From positions 1 through 63,284 of the forward strand of contig JAKSQV010000005.1 in NCBI GenBank assembly GCA_024403935.1: DNA of 63,284 bases, given 5' to 3'. Shown piece after piece: positions 50,831 through 59,000 of the stretch (position 1 is the stretch's first letter; every line of letters starts with the position of its first letter). Origin of the DNA: Ruminococcus sp. (GTDB lineage Bacteria; Bacillota; Clostridia; Oscillospirales; Ruminococcaceae). The position numbers were made by a program, and so were the translations under genes. The notes below the pieces were generated by a model. It was not told the origin of the DNA, did no database searches, and saw only the letters and a program-made list of their open reading frames with translations.

Positions 50831-51965
50831 GATATGCGCGGAGGGACATGACATTTACAGCTTTATCAACGGTATCCATGCTGAACGCATAGGGTGCTTC
50901 GGTCAGTACATCAGGCACGGCTGCTTCTGCGCGGAGATATACCGCTCCGACCTCGGACGGCTTGAGGAGATAGCTCATGAGCACGGTGTAAAGCTGACCT
51001 GTACCGAGCAGAGCTCCTTTTCATCGGAGATAATGCGCCGCCGCAGAAGATACGGTCTGATTATCGGGCTTGTGCTTGTGGCAGCGGCTTCGCTGTTCTT
51101 TTCGGGAACGGTGGTCACTATCGACATACAGGGCAACGACAGGATAAGCGACTCGGTCATACTTGCCGCCCTTGATGAGCTTGATATCCGCCGCGGTACG
51201 CCGTTCGGGCAGATAAACTATGTGAATTGCGAGAATCAGCTTCAGCTCATGGTGGAAGGATTGTCGTGGGCAGGTATGCACAGGACGGGGCACAGGCTCG
51301 TTGTCGAGGTCACGGAGCTTGTCGAAAAGCCCGAAATGGTACATTCGCGGATACCGTGCAATCTCGTGGCTGAGCGCGAGGCGGAGATAGTCGGTACGTC
51401 CGTGCTTGACGGACAGCTCATGCACAAGGTCGGTGACTATGTGATGCAGGGAGATATGCTCGTGAGCGGCGTGACGGGTGATGAAACGGGGCACACCACG
51501 CTTCATCATGCAATGGGTACTATCATGGGAATATACAGTGACGAAGTCATATTTACAGGCAAATTCGTGCAGGAGAGACTTGTCCCGACAGGCAGGACGG
51601 ACACGCGGAGCAGGCTGTGGCTTTTCAGCCTTGACATTCCGCTTTATATAGGCGGTAACAGCTACGACCTCAGCAGGAAGGAGACCACATCTGTACCGCT
51701 GAGATTATTCGGAAAGACGCTGCCGATAAGCCTTGTCCGCAGCAGATACACCGAATACGAGCGCACTGAGACGGAGCTTACAGGCGGGGAGCTGAAAGAC
51801 GTGCTTATGCAGAAGGTGTATATCTACGAGAAAAACTTCCTTTCAGACTGCGAGATACTGGAGCGCAGAATATCTTCCACAGAAAAAGACGGTACGCTGA
51901 CACTTGATGTTGCGTACCGTCTGAAAGGCGATATTTGCTCCCAGAGGGAGATACTGATTAAATAG
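50802..51965 (+). CDS. yqfD: YqfD sporulation protein
   Basis: A 387-residue protein with an N-terminal soluble domain, one membrane segment at about 84-103 (RYGLIIGLVLVAAASLFFSGTVV), and a large outer domain with VTIDIQGNDRISDSVILAALDELDIRRG and HRLVVEVTELVEKPEM, as in YqfD (SpoIVZ). AAAGGAG precedes the ATG at 50802. The phoH, yqfF and ybeY genes that usually follow are not here; instead a convergent GH5 cellulase comes next. Confidence 0.93.
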   Translation: MRKKLRGSIKICAEGHDIYSFINGIHAERIGCFGQYIRHGCFCAEIYRSDLGRLEEIAHEHGVKLTCTEQSSFSSEIMRRRRRYGLIIGLVLVAAASLFFSGTVVTIDIQGNDRISDSVILAALDELDIRRGTPFGQINYVNCENQLQLMVEGLSWAGMHRTGHRLVVEVTELVEKPEMVHSRIPCNLVAEREAEIVGTSVLDGQLMHKVGDYVMQGDMLVSGVTGDETGHTTLHHAMGTIMGIYSDEVIFTGKFVQERLVPTGRTDTRSRLWLFSLDIPLYIGGNSYDLSRKETTSVPLRLFGKTLPISLVRSRYTEYERTETELTGGELKDVLMQKVYIYEKNFLSDCEILERRISSTEKDGTLTLDVAYRLKGDICSQREILIK

Positions 51966-51978
51966 TGGGAAGTAACGG

Positions 51979-54027
51979 TCAGTCAGCACCATTCATAATG
52001 CCGCTGAGAATCGTGTCGTTCCATTTCTGTGTGCCGCGGTCGTAGATACCGAAGCCGTCCTTGCCTGTGCGGATGCCGTTGTCCCATACGAAGCACTTGA
52101 TGCCCTGTGCTTTGGCTGCGGAAATGTAGTATTTATAGTAGTCGGCACGGGTAGCATCGTCTGCTACTGCAACACAGCCAAATTCGCCGATTATCACGGG
52201 AGTACCGCTGCTGACGAATTTGCTTTTCAGCTTTGCAAACCTGCTGTCAAGCTCTGATTTTTCGGAGCTTCCGAATGATGTGTTCTCTCCGTCAGCAAAT
52301 TTCCACGGAGCGTAGTAGTGCAGTGAAATGATGATGTGGCTGTCGTTCGGTACAACTACGTCATTGATGGCGATATCCTCAGCAGATGCGGCATAGCTTG
52401 TGATGATGAGCGTTCTCTCGGAGTTGTTGCCGCCTGATTTTCTTACGGTGTCCACGAAATCCTGCTCGTACTTGTTGATTATCCTGCGCTCGTCAGGAGT
52501 ACCGCCTGTCCACTCGGCAGAGCTTCCGACAGTTCTCGGCTCGTTCATGCCCTCAAAGAGAAGGCGGTCGCCGTAGTCCTTGAATTCAGCGGAGATCTGC
52601 TCCCATATCTTTTTGAGCTTTGCGCTGTCGCCTGCATATTCTGAATCGCTCGGACCGAACCAGAGGTAATCATCGTGGTGCATATTGAGTATAACGTACA
52701 TATCAATGTTGTACGCATAGTCAACGACCTCTTTTACACGTTCGAGCCATTCCGTCTGTATCTTGTCCCCGTCGATATGCTCGTCCCAAGTTACGGGGAT
52801 GCGTATCGCGTTGAAGCCTGCGCTGCGGACACCTTCTATCATCTCTTCGGTGGTTTTGAGGTTGCCCCAGCCTGTTTCGGTATTGATGCCTGTTTTGCCA
52901 GTGTTATAGCTGTCGAGAGTGTTGCCGAGATTCCAGCCGACATTTATGCTGTTTACTATTTCAGCCGAGCTGCGGAAGCCCGTATCTGCTGAAGCAGCAG
53001 GCTTGCTGTCGGTGATAACGGGTGCGGGAGCGATTCCGTCACCGCTGTATTTAACGGTAACGCTGTCAAGAGTTACCGCAGGCTGCTCGCTCCACCAGTA
53101 TCCCAGCACAAGCTCACCGTCCTCTGCAATGTATTTTTTAGCCTCCTCCGGCACGAACCATGTCAGTTCGAGGGACGAGCTGTCCGTAAAGACCGCTGTA
53201 TCGGGCGATTTGAAGCTTCCCACTGAGGAGCTGTACCCGAAGCCGCCTGTATATTTTCTGAAGCCGCCTGCCGCACTGACGCTGAATGTCACCGCCTCGG
53301 GGACAGCACCGACGGGAAGAAAGTCTGCCGTCGGGACCTTTATCGTGTTGTCGGCATCGCTGTAATTGACGCTTCTGCCGACAGGAATAGTGACTGTACC
53401 GTCAACGGGAATATCGCGTGTACGCTCGAAGGTACATACGACCTCCTCGATGCGGATACGCTGTGCGCCGCCCCACCAGTAGCCGAAGAGCACTTCTCCG
53501 TCAGGGGTGATATAGTCGCGGAGCTCAGCAGGTACGTCCCATTTTATCTCGCCGTAGGCACCCTGCGTGGGAGCAGTGAAGTCACCGGTCTGATACCAGT
53601 TTTCGTTTGTGGCTGAAGGGCAGTCGGCAGAGACCGATATGCCGCAGCCGCCCTTGAAGTCTCCGATATTCAGTCCGTCATCGGAGTAGATTATGAAGGT
53701 GAAGGAGGATATTTTGTCGCCTTCTTCTATAAAGCCTGAAAGCGGCAGCTTCAGCGTGTTGCTTCCGTTGTCGCGGAGTATCGAGGTGCTGACAGTCTGC
53801 TGAGTCGCGCACTCGGCGGAGACAGTCTCCACGGGGCTGATATGCTCTGTGGGAGCTTCTGTTGCAGGCTCGGTTTTATGTTCAGTGCTCTGCGTGCTGT
53901 CCTGTATGCTGTCGCCTGAGCTTTCAGACACGTCTGTATCGGCAGGAATGTCCGTGATCCTGCCGTATACGTTTGCAGCAAGCAGCAGACACGCTGCCAG
54001 AGCAATGATTGAGATAGCTTTTTTCAT
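51979..54027 (-). CDS. GH5 (GH5_4-like) endoglucanase with two tandem binding-like modules
   Basis: A 682-residue exported cellulase or xyloglucanase. An N-terminal signal or anchor (1-22) and a Ser/Thr/Glu linker (30-80) lead to two similar beta-sandwich modules, about 80-203 and 210-328. Both end in a YWW motif (FGYWWGGAQRIRIEEV and LGYWWSEQPAVTLDSV), which suggests carbohydrate-binding modules. The GH5 barrel spans 350-682, with WNLGNTLD, RIPVTWDEH, the acid/base Glu496 in FEGMNEPR and the nucleophile Glu615 in VIIGEFG. There is no dockerin, so the enzyme would be free or anchored rather than cellulosomal. GGGGG precedes the ATG at 54027; a TTG at 54036 is an alternative. Confidence 0.93.
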   Translation of the reverse strand: MKKAISIIALAACLLLAANVYGRITDIPADTDVSESSGDSIQDSTQSTEHKTEPATEAPTEHISPVETVSAECATQQTVSTSILRDNGSNTLKLPLSGFIEEGDKISSFTFIIYSDDGLNIGDFKGGCGISVSADCPSATNENWYQTGDFTAPTQGAYGEIKWDVPAELRDYITPDGEVLFGYWWGGAQRIRIEEVVCTFERTRDIPVDGTVTIPVGRSVNYSDADNTIKVPTADFLPVGAVPEAVTFSVSAAGGFRKYTGGFGYSSSVGSFKSPDTAVFTDSSSLELTWFVPEEAKKYIAEDGELVLGYWWSEQPAVTLDSVTVKYSGDGIAPAPVITDSKPAASADTGFRSSAEIVNSINVGWNLGNTLDSYNTGKTGINTETGWGNLKTTEEMIEGVRSAGFNAIRIPVTWDEHIDGDKIQTEWLERVKEVVDYAYNIDMYVILNMHHDDYLWFGPSDSEYAGDSAKLKKIWEQISAEFKDYGDRLLFEGMNEPRTVGSSAEWTGGTPDERRIINKYEQDFVDTVRKSGGNNSERTLIITSYAASAEDIAINDVVVPNDSHIIISLHYYAPWKFADGENTSFGSSEKSELDSRFAKLKSKFVSSGTPVIIGEFGCVAVADDATRADYYKYYISAAKAQGIKCFVWDNGIRTGKDGFGIYDRGTQKWNDTILSGIMNGAD

Positions 54028-54182
54028 CAAGATCAAACCCCCGTTTCATCCGAGCGAATCAATATATGCTGATTATAGCACATATTTCACATTATTGCAA
54101 CGCCTGCCGGAAAATTTTGATAAAAATTATAAAAGGAATGATATGGTCATACGGAATGATATTCCTGCTGTCCTGAAAAAGC

Positions 54183-54211
54183 TTGACAATTTGGGAAAGA
54201 TATGGTATTAT
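54183..54211 (+). promoter_or_regulatory. promoter of the ECF S-component gene
   Basis: TTGACA at 54183-54188, 17 bases, TATTAT at 54206-54211. A short CCTC/GAGG hairpin (54230-54241) precedes the AAGGAGG site. Confidence 0.75.
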
Positions 54212-54267
54212 TATCCCGTTGTATTGTATCCTCTCAGGAGGAATAATAACAAGGAGGAAAATTTAAT

Positions 54268-55293
54268 ATGAAAACAAAGCTCAACACCAGATCAATGGTA
54301 CTGCTCGGACTGCTGCTGGCGATCGTGCTGCTGTTCTCGCTGACACCGATCGGCTCTATCCCGATAGGACCGCTGGTCATTACTCTGAACATCATCCCTG
54401 TTGCCATTGCAGGCATCGCACTCGGACCTGTGGGCGGACTCATCGTCGGAACGTTCTTCGGAATATTCAGCTTTTTGCAGTGCTTCGGAATCGGACCGTT
54501 AAGCTCGATGGGAGCTGTATTTGTTGAGATCAACCCGTTCTTCGCATTCATTCAGAGAGTCATTCCGAGAGCGCTTGACGGCTTCCTCGTAGGACTTATC
54601 TATCAGGGCATGACAAAGCTGAAGATAAAGAGAGCCTATTATGCGGTGGCAGGTCTTCTTGCCGCTGTATTCGGACTTGCGTCATTCCTTTCAGTTATGC
54701 AGTTTGCGTTCTCACATTCGGAGAAAGGCAGCGACGGCAGCAAGGTATGGGTGAGGGATGCGGCTCTGGAGAATCTCATGTCCTCCAAGGGGCTCATCAT
54801 TTATATATGCATTGTTGTTGCACTTCTGCTTTTCGGCATCGGCTATCTGCTCGTAAGCGGACAAAAGCTCTCGCGGATGCAGGTATCATGCGCTGTAACA
54901 GGCTTCTGTTCGGCGTTCCTGAATACAGTTTTCTTCATGTCGGCACTCGTTCTGCTTTTTGGAAGAACAGATTATGTAAAAGACCTCATAGAATCAAAGG
55001 GAAACGGAAATGTCCTGCTGTTCGTGGTTGTATTCGTGGGAGTCAATGCGCTGTTTGAAATGGTGGTATCGACTGTGGTAACTACCGCTGTCGGAACTGC
55101 TCTCCACAAGGCAAAGCTCATTGAGGGACCTGCTGACGAAGTAAACGTCAAAGCAGCAAAAAAGGCTGTCAAGAAGGCTGAAAAGGAGCTTTCGGCTGCT
55201 GAAAAGGCAGAGAAGGAAAATGCTAAGGCAGAAAAGGCGGCTGAAAAGCTTGCTGAGGCTGCTGCAGATGAAACTGAAAACACTGAAGACTAA
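54268..55293 (+). CDS. ECF transporter S component with long charged C-terminal tail
   Basis: A 341-residue vitamin-uptake type membrane protein. The N-terminal part (LNTRSMVLLGLLLAIVLLFSLTPIGSIPIGPLVITLNIIPVAIAGIALGP) is typical of ECF S components, which bind a micronutrient and pair with a shared EcfAAT module. The first six helices fit; an unusual loop with HSEKGSDGSK (residues 150-160) follows the fourth. Residues 290-341 are a Lys/Ala/Glu tail of AEKA-like repeats that should form a cytosolic helix. The substrate is not evident. Confidence 0.85.
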   Translation: MKTKLNTRSMVLLGLLLAIVLLFSLTPIGSIPIGPLVITLNIIPVAIAGIALGPVGGLIVGTFFGIFSFLQCFGIGPLSSMGAVFVEINPFFAFIQRVIPRALDGFLVGLIYQGMTKLKIKRAYYAVAGLLAAVFGLASFLSVMQFAFSHSEKGSDGSKVWVRDAALENLMSSKGLIIYICIVVALLLFGIGYLLVSGQKLSRMQVSCAVTGFCSAFLNTVFFMSALVLLFGRTDYVKDLIESKGNGNVLLFVVVFVGVNALFEMVVSTVVTTAVGTALHKAKLIEGPADEVNVKAAKKAVKKAEKELSAAEKAEKENAKAEKAAEKLAEAAADETENTED

Positions 55294-55304
55294 TACGATA
55301 CAAC

Positions 55305-55350
55305 AAGCCTCCCTTGCGGTTAATGTCATTACCCTTGCGGGAGGCTTTTT
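55305..55350 (+). terminator. terminator after the ECF gene
   Basis: AAGCCTCCC pairs with GGGAGGCTT over a long loop with repeated CTTGCGG, followed by a T run. It also lies near the end of the converging transporter operon. Confidence 0.8.
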
Positions 55351-55441
55351 CATGGGCGTAAAAGAAGCAGGCGGTCCGTAAGCGCAGCCTGCTTCTTTTA
55401 TAAATAGGTGGTGTGTATGAAATTGGTGATGTCGGTTATCA

Positions 55442-57853
55442 TTACTCGCTTATCATAATAGAAACGCGGTTCTGGATTATCTTGGCAGTCTCGGCAGCGG
55501 TTTTTTCACCTGCAAAATATGCCTGTATCTCCTCATCCACGATGTTGGCGACCTCGGAATCATACATCATCATTCCATGTACGTTCGCATTGTAGACGAG
55601 ATCCTTGATGTATTCGCGGTCTTCCTTGGAAAGATTGGGGATCTTTATCTTCTCGCCGCCGATCTCCATAGTGTTGTCCTCGTACTGTTTCTCGCCGTTT
55701 TCGTCCAGCCAGTACGGATCTTCCATAGCGTCGTCGAGCTTGACCTCAAATGCTGACTTGAGAGACGGTATTCCATAGGTGTTCTTTGTCTGATAGTCCG
55801 CGGTGAAGAATCTGCTGATGAACTTCCAGCACTCGTCCTTGTTGGGCGAATCGCTGAGGATGGCGAAGCTTGCGCTCTCGTTTACTGCAAGGCCGGTGCC
55901 GTCATCAGAGGGATAGCCTGCAAGGGTGATGTCCTCTCCGAAGGTGATAGTTTTGGCATAGTTAATATCTCTCAGGGAGCCGAGCGATACTGTTGAGATG
56001 AGAGCCTTGTCGTTTCTGATAAGAGTCTGCTGTTCCTCGTAATATGCGTTGTATTCTTCCTCAGTCATGTTTTCCCAGTCGATCTGTACTTCTTCGGCGG
56101 GGAAGCGGTTTGAGAATTCGAGGAGCTTTATGAATTCGTCCGAATCGTAGTTGCAGGTGCTGTTCTGATAGTCAACGAAGCTCATATTGCTTGTCAGTGT
56201 GTTGAATACGACTGACTTGGTGCTGGACCATTCGGTGAGCTTTGTGCCCTCGGGGAGCTTGTTATATGTCTCGATGAGATCGTCCATTGTCCAGTTTTCC
56301 TTGTCGGTGAACTTCTTCTTTACTGCAAGTGAAGTAATACCGAATGAAGGAGCGATAGAGTAGAGCTTTCCGTCTTCCTCACAAGCCTTGAGTATGGTAG
56401 GCATGAGGTCGTCCTTGGATACTGTCCCGTCTTTGCCGAGGTAGTCATACAGGTCAACGAAAACGCCTTTGTTGGTTAGTCCCTTGATGACTGCTACTTC
56501 ACTGAAGAATATCATGTCAGGTGTGTCGCCTGCGATGATGTCATGCCTGAGCTGCTTTGCAGGAGTGTTTGTACGTGTTTCGCCATCGTCAGACCACTCG
56601 TAATACTGGTCGTAGTCTACCAGCTTTATTCTGTATTCGTCGCTTTCTTTATTGAAGCTGCTGACCTGCTTCTTGAAGCTGTCATCACCGTATGCGACTG
56701 CTATCTTGATGATAGTCTTGTTATCGAGCTCGGAGGCATCACGCTCTGTGATGCGGTAGAAGCCTGTGGCTGTCGGATCGTTGTAGTCGTTGATGAAGGC
56801 GACGAATTCGTTGTTTCCGATGCTCATGATCGCGCCGATGTTGTCGCCGTTGAGGTCGGAGTCCTCCCACAGAGTGAGCTGCTCTGAAGAACCGTTGCTC
56901 TTGACACCGTACAAGCCGTTGAAATTTGAGGCGTAGTATGCGAAATCTCCTTCGCCTGAAAGGAGCGTGCTGATACCGTCATCATCAAAGTCTTCAAGAA
57001 CGATCGCTTCTGCATCGATCTTAAGTGATTCTGAATCAATGGTGCCTATGCAGTTGTTGTCACCGTTCCATGACGAGAATGCAACGTTGCCTTCGGGAGT
57101 GCCGCATATCGCGCCGATCCACAGATCAGACGGAAATTCGACCTGTTCTCCGAATGTGCCGTCGGTATTCAGTATGCAGTACTTTTCATTTTCTCCGCCG
57201 ATGTATGCAAGTGCGCGTTCGCGGTCGATAGGAGTAACGTTTCCGAGGTAGGGAGTGACCTGCGAATCCTCCGAGCCTTCAAGGAAGCTTGCCATATCCA
57301 CCACAGCGTGTTTCAGTTCCTTGCCTGTGCTGTCGAAGGTGTAGATATAGGTGGTCACAGTTGCATCGTCATTATATGCATCCCAGTCGAAGCTTTCGTA
57401 ATCAAAGTTCGGATCGTCCCAGTCCGGTATCTTTGTATCGCCGTGGTCGGTAACAGTGATGATCTCGAAGATAGTACCGTCAACAGCCGCGTTTGCAACG
57501 CAGTAGAGCTCCGAGTTCTCTCCTCTCTTGAGCTCGGGGACTACCTCATCGAAGTTTTCAAAGCTGAGGTCGGTGATGTACATGTGAGCCTCGTTGTTGA
57601 TATCGCTTCCTGTGATAAGGACGTTGTCTGTCGTGCCGAGGCGTGTGATGCGGTTGATGTATTCGATGTCGGGAGTGCTTCCGAACAGCTCGGCATTGTA
57701 AGAGTGCTTGATGACCTCCGATGCGGTCTGCTTGGGCTTTTCACCCTTGTTTCCATTTGCACCTCCGCCCGGGAACGAGCATGATGCTGCCGAGAGAAGG
57801 CAGACTGCCGAAACCGAGGCGGCAATGGTTCTGAGTACGGGATTCTTTTTCAT
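55442..57853 (-). CDS. 803-residue solute-binding lipoprotein with N-terminal propeller-like domain
   Basis: Lipoprotein signal with lipobox LSAASC (about residue 27). Residues 40-400 are blade-like beta repeats (VLITGSDINNEAHMYITDL, EKYCILNTDGTFGEQVEF, GLYGVKSNGSSEQLTLW). Residues 405-803 form a family-1 extracellular solute-binding domain: IIKIAVAYGDDSFKKQVSSFNKES, DTPDMIFFSEV, CWKFISRFFT. Ordinary binding proteins are 400-550 residues, so this is a fusion. The ATG at 57853 has AAAGGAT upstream and overlaps nothing; the longer frame from 57910 would overlap the upstream gene. Last gene of a five-gene operon with two sugar permeases; the ligand is probably an oligosaccharide. Confidence 0.88.
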   Translation of the reverse strand: MKKNPVLRTIAASVSAVCLLSAASCSFPGGGANGNKGEKPKQTASEVIKHSYNAELFGSTPDIEYINRITRLGTTDNVLITGSDINNEAHMYITDLSFENFDEVVPELKRGENSELYCVANAAVDGTIFEIITVTDHGDTKIPDWDDPNFDYESFDWDAYNDDATVTTYIYTFDSTGKELKHAVVDMASFLEGSEDSQVTPYLGNVTPIDRERALAYIGGENEKYCILNTDGTFGEQVEFPSDLWIGAICGTPEGNVAFSSWNGDNNCIGTIDSESLKIDAEAIVLEDFDDDGISTLLSGEGDFAYYASNFNGLYGVKSNGSSEQLTLWEDSDLNGDNIGAIMSIGNNEFVAFINDYNDPTATGFYRITERDASELDNKTIIKIAVAYGDDSFKKQVSSFNKESDEYRIKLVDYDQYYEWSDDGETRTNTPAKQLRHDIIAGDTPDMIFFSEVAVIKGLTNKGVFVDLYDYLGKDGTVSKDDLMPTILKACEEDGKLYSIAPSFGITSLAVKKKFTDKENWTMDDLIETYNKLPEGTKLTEWSSTKSVVFNTLTSNMSFVDYQNSTCNYDSDEFIKLLEFSNRFPAEEVQIDWENMTEEEYNAYYEEQQTLIRNDKALISTVSLGSLRDINYAKTITFGEDITLAGYPSDDGTGLAVNESASFAILSDSPNKDECWKFISRFFTADYQTKNTYGIPSLKSAFEVKLDDAMEDPYWLDENGEKQYEDNTMEIGGEKIKIPNLSKEDREYIKDLVYNANVHGMMMYDSEVANIVDEEIQAYFAGEKTAAETAKIIQNRVSIMISE

Positions 57854-57878
57854 TTCGATTATCCTTTCGTGTATGATA

Positions 57879-58988
57879 TTATATGTTTGCTTTCCTTTGT
57901 TTGCGGTCATAAGCCGCTTTTTTGTGCTTTTCTATCAGAGCCGATATGAGCGAGCGGCTGTGCTTTCTGAGAAAGCGGAAGCCAATCCATATCAGTGTCA
58001 GAGCAGTAAGTATCGGTATCACGAAGCAGGCTGTGCGCCAGAAGTACAGGGGCGCGAGTCTGAACTCCACGATGCGTGAGGCATTCTCCCAGTACGGGAA
58101 GGTCACTGTATCCTTGCGGACGGCAAGGTCAGAGCGCTTTTTGTACGCCTTTGCCAGCAACGTCGGTGAGAAGCGTTCTGTATTGTTGACAGCATGATAG
58201 CTGCCCTTGTATGTATCCTTGAAGTAGTCGTTGACCGTATTGTAGGCGAAGTTCTTGACGGGATCATACATTATGCATTCATAGCTGGTTATTTTCGTGA
58301 GCTTGTGTGCAGTGTTCATATCTCCGTCAGTCATACCGCTCACCTGAGGCAGGGACGCCGCACCGCTGTATGAGATGTACACTCTCGGAGCTTCGCCTGC
58401 CGTACGCTTTTCGTATTTATCGGTCGGATCGTCGATGACTCCCGAGATGTAGAACTGAACGCCGTCAATATAGATGAGCTGACCTGCGATATTGGGCGAG
58501 CCGTAGAGCGTCCATGCGAGAGAGCGTTCGATGACTGCACCGTCCTGCATGATGTCGCTGTCGGAGAAGTATGCGCCGCTGAGCAGTCTGAAATCGCGGA
58601 AAAAGAAGAAATCTCCGCCGACCGCAGTGAGCTCGGCAGCACTTCTGCCTGTGGAGTCACAGGTGACATTTCCCGAGCCTATGGGCGTACTGTAAGCGTC
58701 AGGCGTTTCGGGTATGCTTCCGTCAGGGCGTGCGGCAGAGGAACGCAGCGCGTCCTGTATCACGGAGCGCAGAGCGTACATACCGTCAGTGGTGAAGCCC
58801 GAGTCCTCCGAGAAGTAGCAGCTTATCTGCCTGCTTTCACCATCTCTGTCCCATTTCTGTGCCGATCGGTTCCAGCTCTGTGAGCGGGCGGCAGAGCTTC
58901 CTGCAAGTCCCAGCACCAGTGCTGCACCGAGAGAAAGCACGTTAATGGCTGCAACGGCTGTACAGAGCAGAGGTTTTTTCAGTTTCAT
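57879..58988 (-). CDS. MacB/FtsX-like periplasmic-domain membrane protein
   Basis: A 369-residue protein with one membrane segment at each end (7-30 and about 317-340) and a large outer domain (32-310). Within it GGDFFFFRDFRLLSGAYFSDSDIMQDGAVIERSLAWTLYGSPNIAGQLIYIDGVQFYISGVI is split evidence (read as short blocks) for a MacB_PCD-type fold. Real FtsX/MacB permeases have four segments, so this is a reduced version. It sits between the HlyD-type adaptor and the solute-binding lipoprotein. No MacB ATPase is encoded nearby. Confidence 0.75.
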   Translation of the reverse strand: MKLKKPLLCTAVAAINVLSLGAALVLGLAGSSAARSQSWNRSAQKWDRDGESRQISCYFSEDSGFTTDGMYALRSVIQDALRSSAARPDGSIPETPDAYSTPIGSGNVTCDSTGRSAAELTAVGGDFFFFRDFRLLSGAYFSDSDIMQDGAVIERSLAWTLYGSPNIAGQLIYIDGVQFYISGVIDDPTDKYEKRTAGEAPRVYISYSGAASLPQVSGMTDGDMNTAHKLTKITSYECIMYDPVKNFAYNTVNDYFKDTYKGSYHAVNNTERFSPTLLAKAYKKRSDLAVRKDTVTFPYWENASRIVEFRLAPLYFWRTACFVIPILTALTLIWIGFRFLRKHSRSLISALIEKHKKAAYDRKQRKANI

Positions 58989-59000
58989 AGCCTCACCGCC

